Source of the DNA: Lepus europaeus
Lineage: Eukaryota > Chordata > Mammalia > Lagomorpha > Leporidae
Length of the DNA stretch: 64,000 bases
Reading direction: 5' to 3'
NCBI RefSeq assembly: GCF_033115175.1
Contig: NC_084837.1
Coordinates: forward strand, 4,292,266-4,356,265
Below the pieces are notes generated by a model that was not told the origin of the DNA, did no database searches, and saw only the letters and a list, made by a program, of their open reading frames with translations. Below are positions 30,983 to 42,972 of this stretch, piece by piece (the first letter of the stretch is position 1; each line of letters begins with the position of its first letter). Both the position numbers and the translations under genes were made by a program.

Positions 30983-33890
30983 TTTTTAACTTTTATTTAA
31001 TGAATATAAATTTCCAGTGTACAGCTTATGGATTACAATGGCTTCCCCCTCCCATAACTTCCCTCCCACCCGCAACCCTCCCCTCTCCTGCTCCCTCTCC
31101 CCTTCCATTTGCATCAAGATTCATTTTCAATTCTCTTTATATACAGAAGATCAATTTAGTATAAAGATTTCAAAAGTTTGCACCCACATAGAAACACAAA
31201 GTGAAACATACTGTTTGAGTACTAGTTATAACATTAAATCACAATGTACAGCACATTAAGGACAGAGATCCCACATGAGGAGCAAGTGCACAGTGGCTCC
31301 TGTTGTTGACCCAACAAATTGACACTCTAGTTTATGGCGCCAGTAACCACCCTAGGCTGTCGTCATGAGTTGCCAAGGCTATGGAAGCCTTCCAAGTTTG
31401 CTGACTCTGATCATATTTAGACAAGGTCATAAAAGAGTGAGGATAGTAACCAATGATCCTAAGAGTGGTATTAACCAGGTCTGAACAATTATACAGCATT
31501 AAGTGGGGAAGAGGACCATCAGTACACACAGGTTGGGAGTAGAGCCATTGGTGGTAGAGTAGAGGTTATGATTACAAAGGAATGAGGCCCAAGTACGCTA
31601 GACAGGGTCTAAAAAAAGGATAGAGTCATTATTAGAGGAGCTAAGAAAGGTGCTGGTAAGCTACAAGTAATTTTTCTGATTGAGAGGCAAATAGAACCTG
31701 ACAGAAGGGGCTTGATAATAATCTGGTGGGCTTTAGGCCTTGTAAGTTAAGAGGCCCAGACCTATCTATCTCTTCACATGGGGTATATCCTAAGGGAGGT
31801 GTGAACCTCCTAGGGGAAGGCACTCTGTTGACTTGCATTACTTGGCTGGCCTGGGAGGAGAGCTGGCCAGGTAAAGGCAGGGGGCATCTCTAACAAGAAA
31901 TTTACAGTTCTGCCTGCAATGTTGCTGACCCTACTTGACCATACCCTCAGCTGCAGTGGTCACTTTGGAAGTTGGGCTGAGTGAAGGGCTTTTCAGCTTA
32001 GAGCCAATAAGATCTGTGGCTCTGACCTGGGCATCCTTCAACTCCAGGGCAGGTCCATTTCCAGTGATCCAACTCTTGGCAGAGCTGCCAGGGCTCTTCA
32101 CAAGCTGACTTCTGCTGAAGCCCAGACTTACCACATTGAAAGCCACTGTAGTGGACTGGCCTGTTGGGTCTCCTTGAGGGCAGATCACTGTACAGATCAG
32201 CCATTAATAGGCCTGCCACCCATTGCTTCTGATGCCTAGCTTTCTTTTCCTCCTGGTTTGTGTTAAAGCAGACCAGAGGATGCAAGTCAAGGGAGTGCCC
32301 GTGTCCCATCTCTAATCTTCGGTGGCCTGAACTACAAGTCTATAGTCACAGGCATGTTCTGTAGTAGTTTTTCTAAGGTAGACAATGCCCATGAGGAAAA
32401 TTATATTCTCACTTTAAAACTTTGTTTCCCTTTGGTCTGAAAGGGAGGTTTTTTCTACTTACTGTATACTTCGCTGATGGCGAAGTGAATCTAGCTATGA
32501 GATTATTATTTAAGTTCTTATTTTGGCTATGCTATTACAGAAAAATGTTAGCCATCTCTTTAATAAGGTCTAAAGATTAAATTGTGCGTCCTACAGATTC
32601 CTTCATAATAGAATTAGTTTCCTACCTTGAAGAGAATAGAGAAATGAAAGAACAAGTTGGGCTTAGAATAGAGAAATGAGGGAGCAAGTCCTAGATCGCT
32701 TGCTGACAATAGCAATATCACATGAATACTTAGCAAACAGTTTACCTCTTAAATATCTAACATGGTGTAGTTTGTTTAACCAGTAAACTTAAGCACAACC
32801 ATTTAAAATGTTTTTAGTTTCTTTCTACCAACAAGTTTAAAACATATACACAGATTCAGGTCACACAAATTAAAATGTATCTTTGATTGATTTTAGCAGC
32901 TTCTATTTATGGACAATCTTATCTATAAGCCAATTAAAATAAAATTCTTAATAAAATTTCACCATGTGGACATACAATATGTACACACATATAACATAGC
33001 ATAGTAGACCAATATAGCAATTTTAATAATAGCTTTTAAAATCTTTAACTCTTTTTGTAGATTGCCAATTGATTTGAGTTGCTTTTTGTTTTTAGTAACC
33101 TCAGTTAACCATACTTTCTCTCAGTTGGTACTGTTAATACATTATTGGCTTCATCTGTTTACAGAGCCATCCCAAAGTACTGAATACAATAGAAGTGGCT
33201 GGAAAAAGTCCATAGGAACCTATAGGAGGACAGCTAAACACAGAACCAACAACGCTTTAGTTTTATGAGCAGCAAATCATATATAACTGTGGATGACAAA
33301 AGACTTTAAGTTTCCATGTTTAAAATTATAAACTCATCAGCCAACAAGAGGCACTTGCTTACTTCACAGTATTTTTGAAAGCACCTGTAGGATTTTACAA
33401 GTATTTAACCTTTAAGCCTCTGGGGCTTTCTCATTAAGATAACTATCATGTCTAGTAACACAAGATCATTAGACTTTTTAATTCTCAAACATTTGTATTA
33501 ATAGCATTTTCCATTATAGAAACTTAAAGTTTGGTACCACATCACATCTTGACAGTACTTCTAATATTTTGAATGCCTGTCAAGAATGCCAAGAAGGCTC
33601 AAAATCCAAAATATCTGGTTGAAATAAGATTCCTTAAAATCATGACATAATATAGACCAAATTTGAACATTGTTACAGGTGATTATTCAAATCTTTGAAA
33701 ATAAGCACATATTTAACCCATAGCTCTTAATAAAAATTCAGCTGTTTTTGAACAATTAGAATTTAACAGACATCAAGAGAACATAATAGATTACTTTAAC
33801 ACATTGCTTTAACAGAGCATCAGAGTTTAATTCTATGTCAAAGAGAAATTGAGCTTCCTGTGATCTTTTGCTGTGAGGTTTCCTTTCCTT
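30983..33890 (-). other. Long 3' region of the half-LINE without ORF2
   Basis: No L1 endonuclease or RT motif is visible on either strand. The end nearest the poly(A) (30983-31460) is shared with the L1 fragment at 59679-60271. The rest (31460-33890) is A/T-rich, with no open frame longer than about 100 codons and no recognisable protein. Confidence 0.7.
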
Positions 33891-34949
33891 TACCTTCTTT
33901 CATATTGGTGACCATGTTTCTGTGTTTCTGTGTGTAACACATCTTTAAGCATCTTTTGCAGGGCAGGACGAGTGGCAACAAATTCTTTCAGTTTCTGTTT
34001 GCTATGAAAAGTCTTAATTTCACCTTCATTCACAAATGAGAGCTTTGCAGGATATAATATTCTGGGCTGGCAGTTTTTCTCTCTTAGTACCTGGGCTATG
34101 TCTTGCCATTTCCTTCTAGCTTGTAGGGTTTCTGATGAGAAGTCTGCTGTGAGTCTAATTGGAGATCCTCTGAGAGTAATCTGACGTTTCTCTCTTGCAC
34201 ATTTTAGGATCTTTTCTTTGTTTCACTGTGGTGAGTTTGATTACAACATGTCATGGTGAGGATCTCTTTTGGTCATGTTTATTAGGGGTTCTATAAGCTT
34301 CCTGTACTAAGATGCCTCTGTCCTTCTCCAAACCTGGGAAATTTTCTGCTAGTATGTCACTGAAAATGCCTTCTAATCCTTTCTCCCTCTCCATGCCTTC
34401 AGGAACTCCTAGAACCCGAATGTTGGGTTTTTTAATAGTATCCTGTAGATTCCCGACAATATTTTTTAGATTTCTAATTTCTTCTTCTTTTCTTTGGTTT
34501 GCCTGTTTCCTTTCCTGTTCTCTGTCTTCTAAGTCTGATATTCTCTCTTCTGCTTCACCCAATCTGTTTTTAAGGCTCTCTAATGTGTTTGTCATTTGAT
34601 CTATTGAATTCTTCATTTCATTATGATTTCTCGTCACTATCACAGTTTCTTGTTCTACTAGTTGTTTCATTTCACTTTGATTCCTCCTTAATATTTCACT
34701 TTCACGAGAGAGATTTTCTATCTTGTCCATGAAGGATTTCTGTAGTTCAAGAATTTGTTTTTGAGAACTTCTTAATGTTCTTATCAATTTTTTGAGATCC
34801 GCTTCTTGCATTTCTTCGATCTTATCATCTTCATAATCTTGAATTGGGGTGTCTTTTTCATTTGGGGGCGTCATAGTTTCTTCCTTGTTCTTGTTAGCTT
34901 GGTTTTTGCGTTTGTTGTTTGGCATGTTGGAGATATTTGGTTTCTTCAC
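33891..34949 (-). pseudogene. HAL1-like ORF1 (RNA-binding protein), nearly intact
   Basis: L1 ORF1p-type gene. The open part (34251-34949) begins MKKPNISNMPNNKRKNQANK. It continues with a long heptad-rich coiled coil (about residues 45-185) and the start of the RNA-binding domain (NIRVLGVPEG). An in-frame TGA at 34249-34251 follows KHDQKRSSP. In other L1s an Arg comes at this point, so a CGA to TGA change is likely. The C-terminal domain continues to a TAA at 33891-33893, with the YPAKLSF and TRPAL landmarks, but lies in another frame after a one-base loss near 34195. Only two disabling changes are seen. ORF1p is an RNA chaperone of the retroelement, not a host enzyme. Confidence 0.85.
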
Positions 34950-35835
34950 TGTGGTGTTTTTTCTTGTTACACTATGGCTCTATATTAAGTGGACTGTCTG
35001 CTTTCAGTGGAGCCTTAGAGGCTTGAGATGAGTGTGGCCTGAGAGCTGTGTTTGGTTCCTCAGGGTTGAGGGTGTGTCAAAGATGACACTCCCAGGTTAG
35101 GTGTGGTAAATCTCTCTTTCTTTTTTTGATTCAAAAGGGAAGTAATTCCGCACAGCTGAACGTAATTGGAGGTAGTTAGCAGGCAAATGATATACCCACA
35201 GGAGCCAGAGATCGGAAGTTCTTTCCCAAGGACCACACAGGGAATCTGTGCTGCCCTCAGTGTGGGCTCCAATTCTCCTGCAGTCTCCCACTGGGTTGCC
35301 AAGTTAGATCCTAATCTCCTGTTATTTCACCCCTCCCCCCAGAGTCAGGTTTTTCTGCTAGGCTCAGGGCTGGTGCAGACCTGAGGTCGCCCTGCTTATG
35401 ACGTATGTCCAAAATGGCGCCTGCTCTGTCTTGTTCGCCTTTGAGGGGTGAGCGGAGAGAGAGAAACTTGTGTCTGTATCGGTCACTTTTTAAATTTTTT
35501 TCCTATCTCTCTTCTAGTTAGCCTGGTGAGCTTTTCCCCACAGAGTTTCAAGCCTCGTTCCCTCTAGTCTCCTCTTTCCGCTTGCCCGCTGGTGTCTCGG
35601 GCTATTGAGGTTCGGCTCACCTCGCGTTCCAGCGCTGGTGTGTTGAGTCTGCCGCTGGTGTCCCGAACTTGGGCTCCCACGCTCTCCACGCAGGTCCACT
35701 GTGAATCACTAGTTCTGGAAGAGTTTCCTCTGCTATTTCTTCCCCTACTCTTCCTTGACGCTGCAGTATCTCCACTTTTATTAACCTGTCTCTCTCCCGG
35801 ACTAATAGTGTGCTCCCTGCCTATTCCGCCATCTT
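34950..35835 (-). promoter_or_regulatory. 5' UTR / internal promoter region of the half-LINE
   Basis: About 0.9 kb between the ORF1 start and the 5' end. It is richer in CpG than its surroundings (for example 35570-35700). L1-type 5' UTRs carry the element's own promoter (here leftward) and in some families an antisense promoter (here rightward, in the sense of MCTP2). Promoter activity is inferred from position only. Confidence 0.5.
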
Positions 35836-35931
35836 GAACCATTTTCAAAGGATCATTCTCTGATAAAAGAAGAGCCTGGCATTTTCTCTGGATTGCTACG
35901 TAAACATTTGGCTGTGGAGCTTTCTGTCTAG

Positions 35932-36136
35932 AGCACGAGTTGGGAAACGACATGCAGATAGTGAATATCTAAGGCTTCATGGGCCTTCAGAGACAACCAC
36001 TCTGCAATGGTGTAGGAAAGCCACCACACCTAGGATGGCCACAGCTGGGTGTGGCTCTGTGCCAGCAAAAGTTCATTTACAAAAATGGGCCATGGGCTGC
36101 ATTTGACCATTAGGTCAACATTTGCCAACCTCTGTT
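35932..36136 (+). mobile_element. MER20-like hAT-Charlie MITE
   Basis: Starts GCACGAGTTGGGAAACGACA and ends CATTTGCCAACCTCTGTTTA. Inside are GTGGCTCTGTGCCAGCAAAA, TTCATTTACAAAAATGGGCC and ATGGGCTGCATTTGACC, in the MER20 order as recalled. Confidence 0.7.
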
Positions 36137-36153
36137 TAGAATTTCATGATCTT

Positions 36154-36476
36154 GGCCGGCACCACGGCTCACTAGACTAATCCTCCGCCTGCGGCGCTGG
36201 CACACCAGGTTCTAGTCCTGCATGGGGTGCTGGGGTCTGTCCTGGTTGCTCCTCTTCCAGGCCAGCTCTCTGCTGTAGCCCAGGAAGGCAGTGGAGGATG
36301 ACCCAAGTGCTTGGGCCCTGCACCTGCATGGGAGACCAGGAGGAAACGCCTGGCTCCTGGCTTAGGATCAGCGCAGCGCGCAGGCCTTGGCAGCTCTTTG
36401 GGGGGTGAACCAACAGAAGGAAGACCTTTCTCTATGTCTCTTTCTCTCTAACTCTGCCTGCCCCCCCCAAAAAAAA
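36154..36476 (+). repeat. CSINE, young type, with 11-bp TSD
   Basis: Forward copy starting GGCCGGCACCACGGCTCACT with B box GGTTCTAGTCC. TTCATGATCTT flanks it at 36143-36153 and 36477-36487. Confidence 0.97.
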
Positions 36477-36944
36477 TTCATGATCTTAATTTTAGATCCT
36501 TGCTTTAAAGTAAACTTTTTTTTCTGTAGAGCTAAAACATTTAGAACAAAGGAAATCTAATCGGGCAGTGATCAAGAATTGAGATGCATGCTTTCAATGA
36601 ACATATCTTTCTAATATGGCATCAAATAGTTCAGAAAAACCTGGAGATTATTGGGTGGTAAAAACGGCAATTTTGGAAATTTCACTGGGCAATGGCATGA
36701 AAAATCATATCCAGCTCAGGTAAAGACAGTTATGAGAAATCTCGAGAGGATGCTAAAAACAGTTTCTGCATTATTGATATCGGTGTTTCCCAAATATATT
36801 TGGTAGAAGTCACCAACAAAACCAGAGAATGGAAAATGCGTTTTCATTATGAGAAAATAGATTTACTGGAATAGGGGTGTTTATATTTTATCATTCCTCT
36901 TCGTTTAATTTAGTTGTGTTTTTATTTCTTTTAAGAATTATAAT

Positions 36945-37245
36945 AGCACGGATATTTGACTAATGATTAAGATACCTGTTAACAAGCTTGGGTCCTACAT
37001 TTAAGTCTTCTGATTCCATCTTCTGCGATGCCAACTTGGGAGGCACTGGTGATGGTTTAAGTATCCAGGCCACTGCCAGCCATCAGAGAGACCCAGCTGA
37101 GTTCCTGGTCCCTGGCTTGGGCCTGTCTCTAACTGGGCTGCTGTGGGAATGTGGGGATTGAATAGCAGATAGGAGCTCTGACTCACGTTTTCTCTCTGCA
37201 CTTCTCTCTGCCTCTCAAATAAGTAAGGAAGTCAATAAACACACT
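36945..37245 (+). repeat. Old CSINE
   Basis: Forward, diverged copy ending CTCTGCCTCTCAAATAAGTAAGGAAGTCAATAAA. Confidence 0.8.
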
Positions 37246-37629
37246 TCTTTTCTAAAAGTATCAATAGGGCTTGCGATCGAATCTTGGGACTGCAGCTGCT
37301 GTGCCTGTTGGGAAGCAGCTGGGGCGAAGCTGTGCGAGCCCAGGGTCTGGCAGGGGCCGGGGCTGGCGAGCCGACTCACTGAGTGCCAGGAGCACCTGCT
37401 CTAGGGCCCTCGCTTCGCCACTTCAGACAGAGCTCATCTTACAGAGTCAAGGTGGGATTTTGAGGTTTCCTGGGCTTGGGTGACATCACCTGCTAATTGT
37501 TCTTTGGAGGAATCTGAAGGGAGCCCTGGCCTCGGAGCAGCGGGCGTGATGAGCAGTGGAGCTGGGTGAGGGGCAGACTGGTGGTGCTGCATATGAGGTG
37601 CCCCAGCGTCTTCAGTTGTCAACTCCTGT

Positions 37630-37798
37630 GTCCCTTGTAGAGAATGGGTGCACACACACACCCACACACACACGTGCCTATGTCTTTTATAGAGAATGCA
37701 CACACACACCCACACCCCATGTCCCTTAGAGATAATTCACATCTGTGCGCACCTGTGACCCTTGTAGAGTATGCGCGCGCACACACACACACACACAC
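37630..37798 (+). repeat. CA-rich minisatellite
   Basis: About four units of 40-45 bp, each of the form (TTGTAGAGAATG)(CA-rich)(ACCTATGTCCC). The last runs into a GCGCGCACACAC alternating tract with Z-DNA potential. Confidence 0.8.
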
Positions 37799-38079
37799 TG
37801 GAGTGCTGGATCAAGTCCCAGTTACTCTGCTTCTGTTTCAGTTTCCTGTTAATGTGCCTGAGACATCAGCAAAAGATGACCCAGTGCAGACCTGGATGGA
37901 GCCCCTGGCTTTGGCCTGGCCCAGACCTGGCTGTCATGGGCATTTGAGGAGCGAACCAGCAGAGAGAAGAGCGCGCTCTCCCTCCCTCCCTCTCTCTCTC
38001 TGCTTTTCTGATGCTCTCTGCCTTCCTCCCTCCCTCCGTCTGCCGTCCTTGCTTTCAAATTAAATAAATAAATTAGAAA
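37799..38079 (+). repeat. CSINE, head-truncated
   Basis: Forward copy starting within the element (GAGTGCTGGATCAAGTCCCA) directly after the CA tract, with tail TTTCAAATTAAATAAATAAATT. It has a CTCCCTCCCT-expanded 3' region. Confidence 0.82.
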
Positions 38080-39556
38080 AAGCTGAGATACGCCATTGGT
38101 GGACAGAGGACATGTGACCACATAGACAAGACTGCTCCTTGCAGGTGACTTCCGGGTTCTCGGGAATCCCCTGTGAGTGACAAGTGACCGTCACCCTTTC
38201 CGAGACCAGGCCCGTGTGGGGGAGCTCAGTGCTGCATCAGGCAGCCCCACTCGCTTCCTGGACACTCTGGTTGCGATGGCGCTCGCTCTAGGGGTGAGTG
38301 TGACCCCACTGCTGGAAGCCATCCAGGAGTCCCCCCGAGCTCCCCTTCCCTGGAATCGGCTGGGACAGAAATCAGCCCACCTGCTTCTGGGCTGGCTGTC
38401 CCGGGCATCGTCTACTTGCCACGCTCTTGCCTCCCCTCTGCCCCTCCCATGCACGGCCCTTTGTTCCAGCGTTCTCCTTTGACTGCTTTCCTTCCTGTCT
38501 TTGGGGCAGCTCCACAGGTGCTGCTTTTCTCTTCAAGGAAGGCCCACGCATTTTCAGTTCCCGAGCCCTTGCCTGGTAACTGTTGTGTCCAGTCCTGATG
38601 GACACACAGAGGACCCTGGGCAGGGACCATGGCTGACCTGTGTGATTCTAGGGCCGGATGCAAGGCCTAACCTGAGCTTCAGCTCTGGATGCAGGTGCAT
38701 TTCTTGTCCTGAGCTCTCCTTCCTGGACAGCCAGGGTCCCCACGTGAAGGGCCTGTGCGTCCTTTGTGCATGGGAGGCACACTGTGCTGCTGCTGCCCTC
38801 TGGTGGCTACTCTGCAGCATTGCAGGTGCGCATGGAAAGGCATTGGCAGGTGTTGGCGACAGCACCAGGCCACCAGCGTCACTCCAGTGGCAGGGTCCAG
38901 GGCAGGTCTTCTTTCTGATGTGCGTTTTTGGCAATGAAAACTCATGAACGCTTCTCCCAGAACACCGCTCTGCCTCTCCATTCCCAGCGCAGGTAGGCAG
39001 TCGACATCTGAGGCGACTGAGGGAGGTCACTTTCGAGGGCAGGGGCAGCGTCGCGAGGAGAGGACAGGGCTTGCAGGGTGCAGGAAGCCTGCTGCGGCCT
39101 GGGTGCTGCTGTTCCCGGGGCGTCCTCTGACCCGAGCCCGGGTTTAACTTCGCCGTTTAGCTAGGCTGATTTCTAGGGTGCAGGATGTTTCTGATTGCAC
39201 GTTTTGTTCTCGTAAAGAAAAGATGCTGTGTGTTGGGCCTGGGGAGAAGCGCACTGCCCAGTGGCGGCCGGCGTGAGGGGCAGGCATGCGTTTCTGGACA
39301 GGAAGCCCCGGGCTGTGGTCAGGTGCAAACGTGTGGACTCCCAGGTGTGTTCCCGGCTGTGTTCCCACTGGGCTGCACGTGGGGACATCCCCTCCATCCC
39401 CAGCAGCTCTTCCCTGCGCCCCCCTGTGACCTGGAGGGGTCGCTCTCCTTTGTGCCCTGACTGGGAGTGGTGGGAGCACCAGAGGGTGGCAGAGCCCCCG
39501 ACTTGGAACACGGCTGCCTGAGGGCGGTGCTGGGCCTTGCTTCCCGTGAGCGTGGT

Positions 39557-39672
39557 GGTGCTCTGTGTGTGTGTGTGTGTGGGGGGGATGTGGGAGGGAT
39601 TGTGTGGATGTGGAATGATGTGTGTATATGTGGGGGTGATTGTGTATGTGGGGGCAATTGTGTTTGTGTGTG
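39557..39672 (+). repeat. TG/GGGGGAT-rich simple repeat
   Basis: (TG)n followed by repeated TGTGGGGGTGATTGTGTATG-like units. Likely length-variable. Confidence 0.85.
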
Positions 39673-39844
39673 ACCAGGAGAACATAGTTCTATACAATAA
39701 ACATTAGTTGCTATATTGCCTAGTGAATGACCACACTTAGTCTTTTTTGTGGTTATTTTTGTTTGGTTTTTTTTTTTCTCTGCATTTTTTCTGTGGGAAA
39801 GAAAATGGTTTTTAGGTTAAAAAATTTTTAAAGCCAAGTATGTG

Positions 39845-40363
39845 AAGTGTCTTCAAAAAGGCAGGTCCAGATGTGTGCTGTAAAAAACTGGGCTTGGCAT
39901 TCAAGTTGCTTTGCACCAAAACCGCCTTACCTTAGAATTTCACCAGGGGCCGGCACTGTGGGGTAGTGGGTAAAGCAGCCGCCTGCAACACCAGCATCCC
40001 ACATGGGCACTAGTTCATGTCCTGGCTGCTCCACTTCCAACCCAGCTCCCTGCTGATGGCCTGGGAAAGCAGTAGAAGATGGCCCAAGTCCTCGGGCCCC
40101 TGCGCCCACATGGGAGACATAGAGGAAGCTTCTGGTTCCTGGCTTTGGACTGACCCAGCCCTCCTTCTCCCCTCTTCCTCCCTCCCTTCCCTCCCCCTCC
40201 TCCCATACTCTCCCTCCCTCCCTCCCTCCTCTTTCCCTACCCTCCCCAACTCTGCCTTTCAAATAAATGAATTAAAATTAAATTAAAATTGAAAATGAAT
40301 TTCAAATACAATGAATTAAAAAAAAAAAACTTTCACTTCCCACTGACTTTTTAAAGTTCCCTC
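39845..40363. mobile_element. Mariner-derived (MARNA-like) element split by a CSINE
   Basis: Left part GTGTCTTCAAAAAGGCAGGT to TTGCTTTGCACCAAAACC and right part CACTGACTTTTTAAAGTTCCC form the ends. A CSINE at 39948-40290 separates them. Confidence 0.5.
39948..40290 (+). repeat. CSINE
   Basis: Forward copy beginning GGGGCCGGCACTGTGGGGTA. It has an unusually long CCTCCCTCCC expansion near 40160-40250 and the tail TTTCAAATAAATGAATTAAA. Confidence 0.9.
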
Positions 40364-41192
40364 CTGCTTCAAAAGACACTGTCCCAGTAGCCACGCGGTG
40401 TGGACTGGTGGTTCCATTTTTTTCAGTCTTAAATCTGACCCAGGCAGCAGCCCTCGGTGTTACCATGCCTGACCTGAGCTGACTGGAGTGGGCACCGTGG
40501 CTCGGCTGTTGTGCGCCAGGATTTTGAGCTGAATGTTCCACAGTGATCTGATCTTTGAAATGTTTCGCTGGTAAAAGAACATGGGACCTGGTTGTTAGAT
40601 GGCTTCATTACCTGCTTTTTGTTCTTCTGTCTTCCTGGAGTATTATGAGAATTGTGAGAACAAGGCAGCTTCACCGCACATACATAGAACTTTGGTGACT
40701 GTGCTGGACCACAGGTGTTCCGAACTGGTATGGCAAAGGGTGAAGCCCAGCAGGTTGTCCTGTGCCTAAACTCGGGGACAACTTTCTTTGCCGTTCCTTT
40801 GCGAGTTGTGTAGTAGGGTGGGTTGGGTTTCTCCTACCAGGTGATTGGAGTGTTTCAAGGACCTCCTTAGAGCTCTGCCAGCGTCCGTGTGAGAAAGATG
40901 TGCTGTGCTCTGTGCCGACAGCAGCACGGTGGCCCACATCCCCCTCACCCGTGCTGGGTGTGGGATGTTGTTGCCGATTGGTAGCGGGAGGCGTTGCCTT
41001 GTTTTTGTCTTAATTTGTGTTAGTGTGTTGGGATGCTCGGGTTCTATTTGGCTGTGAGCCACTTGTCTTTCGTGTGCATGTTCTGTGCCACGCTCGTCAG
41101 TCGCCCCCTCTGTTCCCTGGACCTGTCTGCACCTCTTTGCAATCTGCGTTGTACTCTTCAGTCTTGTTTGAAGAACAGTTGTAATCTTCCAG

Positions 41193-41390
41193 TCCTGGAG
41201 TGGTGCATGCCCTGGGAGGCAGCAGCAGATTGTTCAAGTGCTTGAGCCCCTGCTACCTCTGCGTTGAGTTTCTGCTCCTGGCTTTAACCTGGCCCCGCCC
41301 AAGCTGTTGTAGGCTTTTGGGGGGTGGGCCGATGGACTGCAGCTCCCTCTCTCTCTGTCTCTCTGCCTGGCGAGTTAAGAAAGTAAAATA
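41193..41390 (+). repeat. CSINE fragment
   Basis: Forward 3' two-thirds only: GGCAGCAGCAGATTGTTCAA, GTGCTTGAGCCCCTGCTACC and CTCTCTGCCTGGCGAG. Confidence 0.75.
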
Positions 41391-42819
41391 TTTCTAACAA
41401 AATTACGTACATTTATGTGCTACACTGTGATGTTTTGATGGGTGCATACATTGTGTAATGTTCCAGTTAGCTAAACATATCATCTTTTCCAACCTTTGCC
41501 ATTTGTTTACGGTAGAAGCATTCAAATTTGTTTCTTGTGGCTTTTTGTTTTCTGTTTTTAGAAAAATACCCAGGGCTTTATTTATCATCTTGAGCGTTTC
41601 TGTTTGTTTTGCTGAGCTTGGGGTTTGCTTCTCATGGAGTACCGCGTCTGAACAGCAGGTGGCGTGCGATCCTTGTTCTGCTGTGAGGGAACAGCAGGGG
41701 CAGCTGGGCCGGGTACCAGTCACTCACTCAGGAGCGCAGCAGCCTTGGGGAAGCTGCAGCCAGCCGGAACCCAGCGAGCTGCTCCCGCCCTCTGTGGGAT
41801 CTGGCATCTCGCCGGGCTCCCCAGCAAGTGAGTGGAGCTGAGTTTTGAAATCTGTGTCTGTTTGTTCCTTTGCCATTCGACACAGATCGCATCCAGCATG
41901 TTTGTCCTCATAGCCGTCTGGAGGCTGGGGTTCAGTTTGTGTTGAGACTGGGCAGTCTCCCAGGTCGAGCACTGCCTTCCAGAGCCGGTGGACCCTTGTC
42001 CCTGCCCCCATTAGGCGGCTGGCACCTGGGGACCTTCCCATGTGTGTCGTCTGCAGGAAACCACCTCCCATCCCCCCACCCCCCCCAAGGCTGCCCTGTC
42101 ATTGCTCCTGCAGTGGCTGGCTGGATGGGTGGTTCACCGCTCTGCCAACAGGGAGGGTGTGCGCTGTGTTACACGCGGGGATTCGAGCAGGGCCTCTTGC
42201 TGACTTTGTTCCATCGCCTGGGCTGCGGCTGGGCCTGTGTGTGTTTGGCTGTCTCCATGCACATCCCTGTGCGCGAGTTGCGGCATCGTGTTGATCGCAG
42301 CTCCAGCACGAGGCAGGCAGTCCCCGCTGTCGTGCCAGACCCTACACAGCCATCACTGTGCGCTGACTGTGCAGCTGGGTGCAGGGTGGAGAAGGGTGAG
42401 GTTCCAGAGGCCGCCTCTGTGGAACAAACTGTGCGGCGTCTCCAAGTGGCAGCTTGGCTCCGGCTTGTGTCTGCCGCACACTGGCTGGGGCCGCCTCGGG
42501 AGACGTGGAGGCTGACGTGATCCTCTGTAGACCTGGGGCCTGTGTGGGTGCTGTGAGGTGTGTGTGTCCCACGGGGGCCTCTCCATGTGGCTGTCCTCCT
42601 AGCCTGGAGCCTCAGCCTGTGTTGGCTTCCTTGTGGATGCTCACGGCTCCAGGCCTGGGGCCCAGGGCCCGGCTCACCCTCTGTGAGGCAGCTTTGGAAG
42701 GAGAGCCACGCTGTGCAGGCTGAGACAGTCCCTGGATTCAGGGGCTGCGACACATGCCCTGCTTTTGATGGAAGGGACGTTGTAGAGCTTGGGGTCTTTA
42801 TTTAACATTGGGGTCGCTG

Positions 42820-42972
42820 GGGGCAGGTGCTGTGGTGGTGTAGGTTACGCTTCCACCCATGCTCCTGGCTCGTGGCTCCTGGCTTCAGCCTGGCCCAGCT
42901 CTGGCCGTTTTGGAAGCGAACCTGCAGATGGAAGTCCTGTATCTCTGCCTTTCAAATAAATAAATCTTTAAC
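42820..42972 (+). repeat. CSINE with internal deletion
   Basis: Forward head GGGGGCAGGTGCTGTGGTGG joins abruptly to the 3' part GGCTCCTGGCTTCAGCCTGG, with tail TTTCAAATAAATAAATC. About half of the unit is missing. Confidence 0.8.

Larger units (their letters stand above)
30983..35835 (-). mobile_element. Complete half-LINE (HAL1-like) L1 derivative with TSD
   Basis: The left end is a T tract (the poly(A) tail) followed by a lagomorph L1 3' end (ATTTAATGAATATAAATTTCC). On the minus strand the right end begins AAGATGGCGGAATAGG, the canonical L1 5'-UTR start. The 10-bp sequence GAACCATTTT at 30973-30982 and 35836-35845 is a TSD, so the whole 4.85-kb unit inserted as one piece. It contains about 0.9 kb of 5' UTR, an ORF1 (33891-34949) and then about 2.9 kb of A/T-rich DNA with no sign of endonuclease or reverse transcriptase. 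This is the layout of half-LINEs, which must be mobilised by an L1's ORF2 protein. Confidence 0.85.

Noticed and set aside
34312-34599. Plus-strand open frame of 95 codons
   Set aside because: Shadow of the half-LINE ORF1 on the opposite strand.
38550-39030. Overlapping open frames of about 150 codons on both strands
   Set aside because: Same reasons: low stop density from composition, no known motifs, no plausible exon structure.
39569-39697. Thr/His/Pro-rich minus-strand peptide
   Set aside because: Translation of a TG-rich simple repeat.
42000-42520. Long open frames on both strands in the GC-rich stretch at 41.7-42.8 kb (up to 216 codons)
   Set aside because: GC-rich DNA without splice context or protein similarity. 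Overlapping open frames in several phases point to chance.
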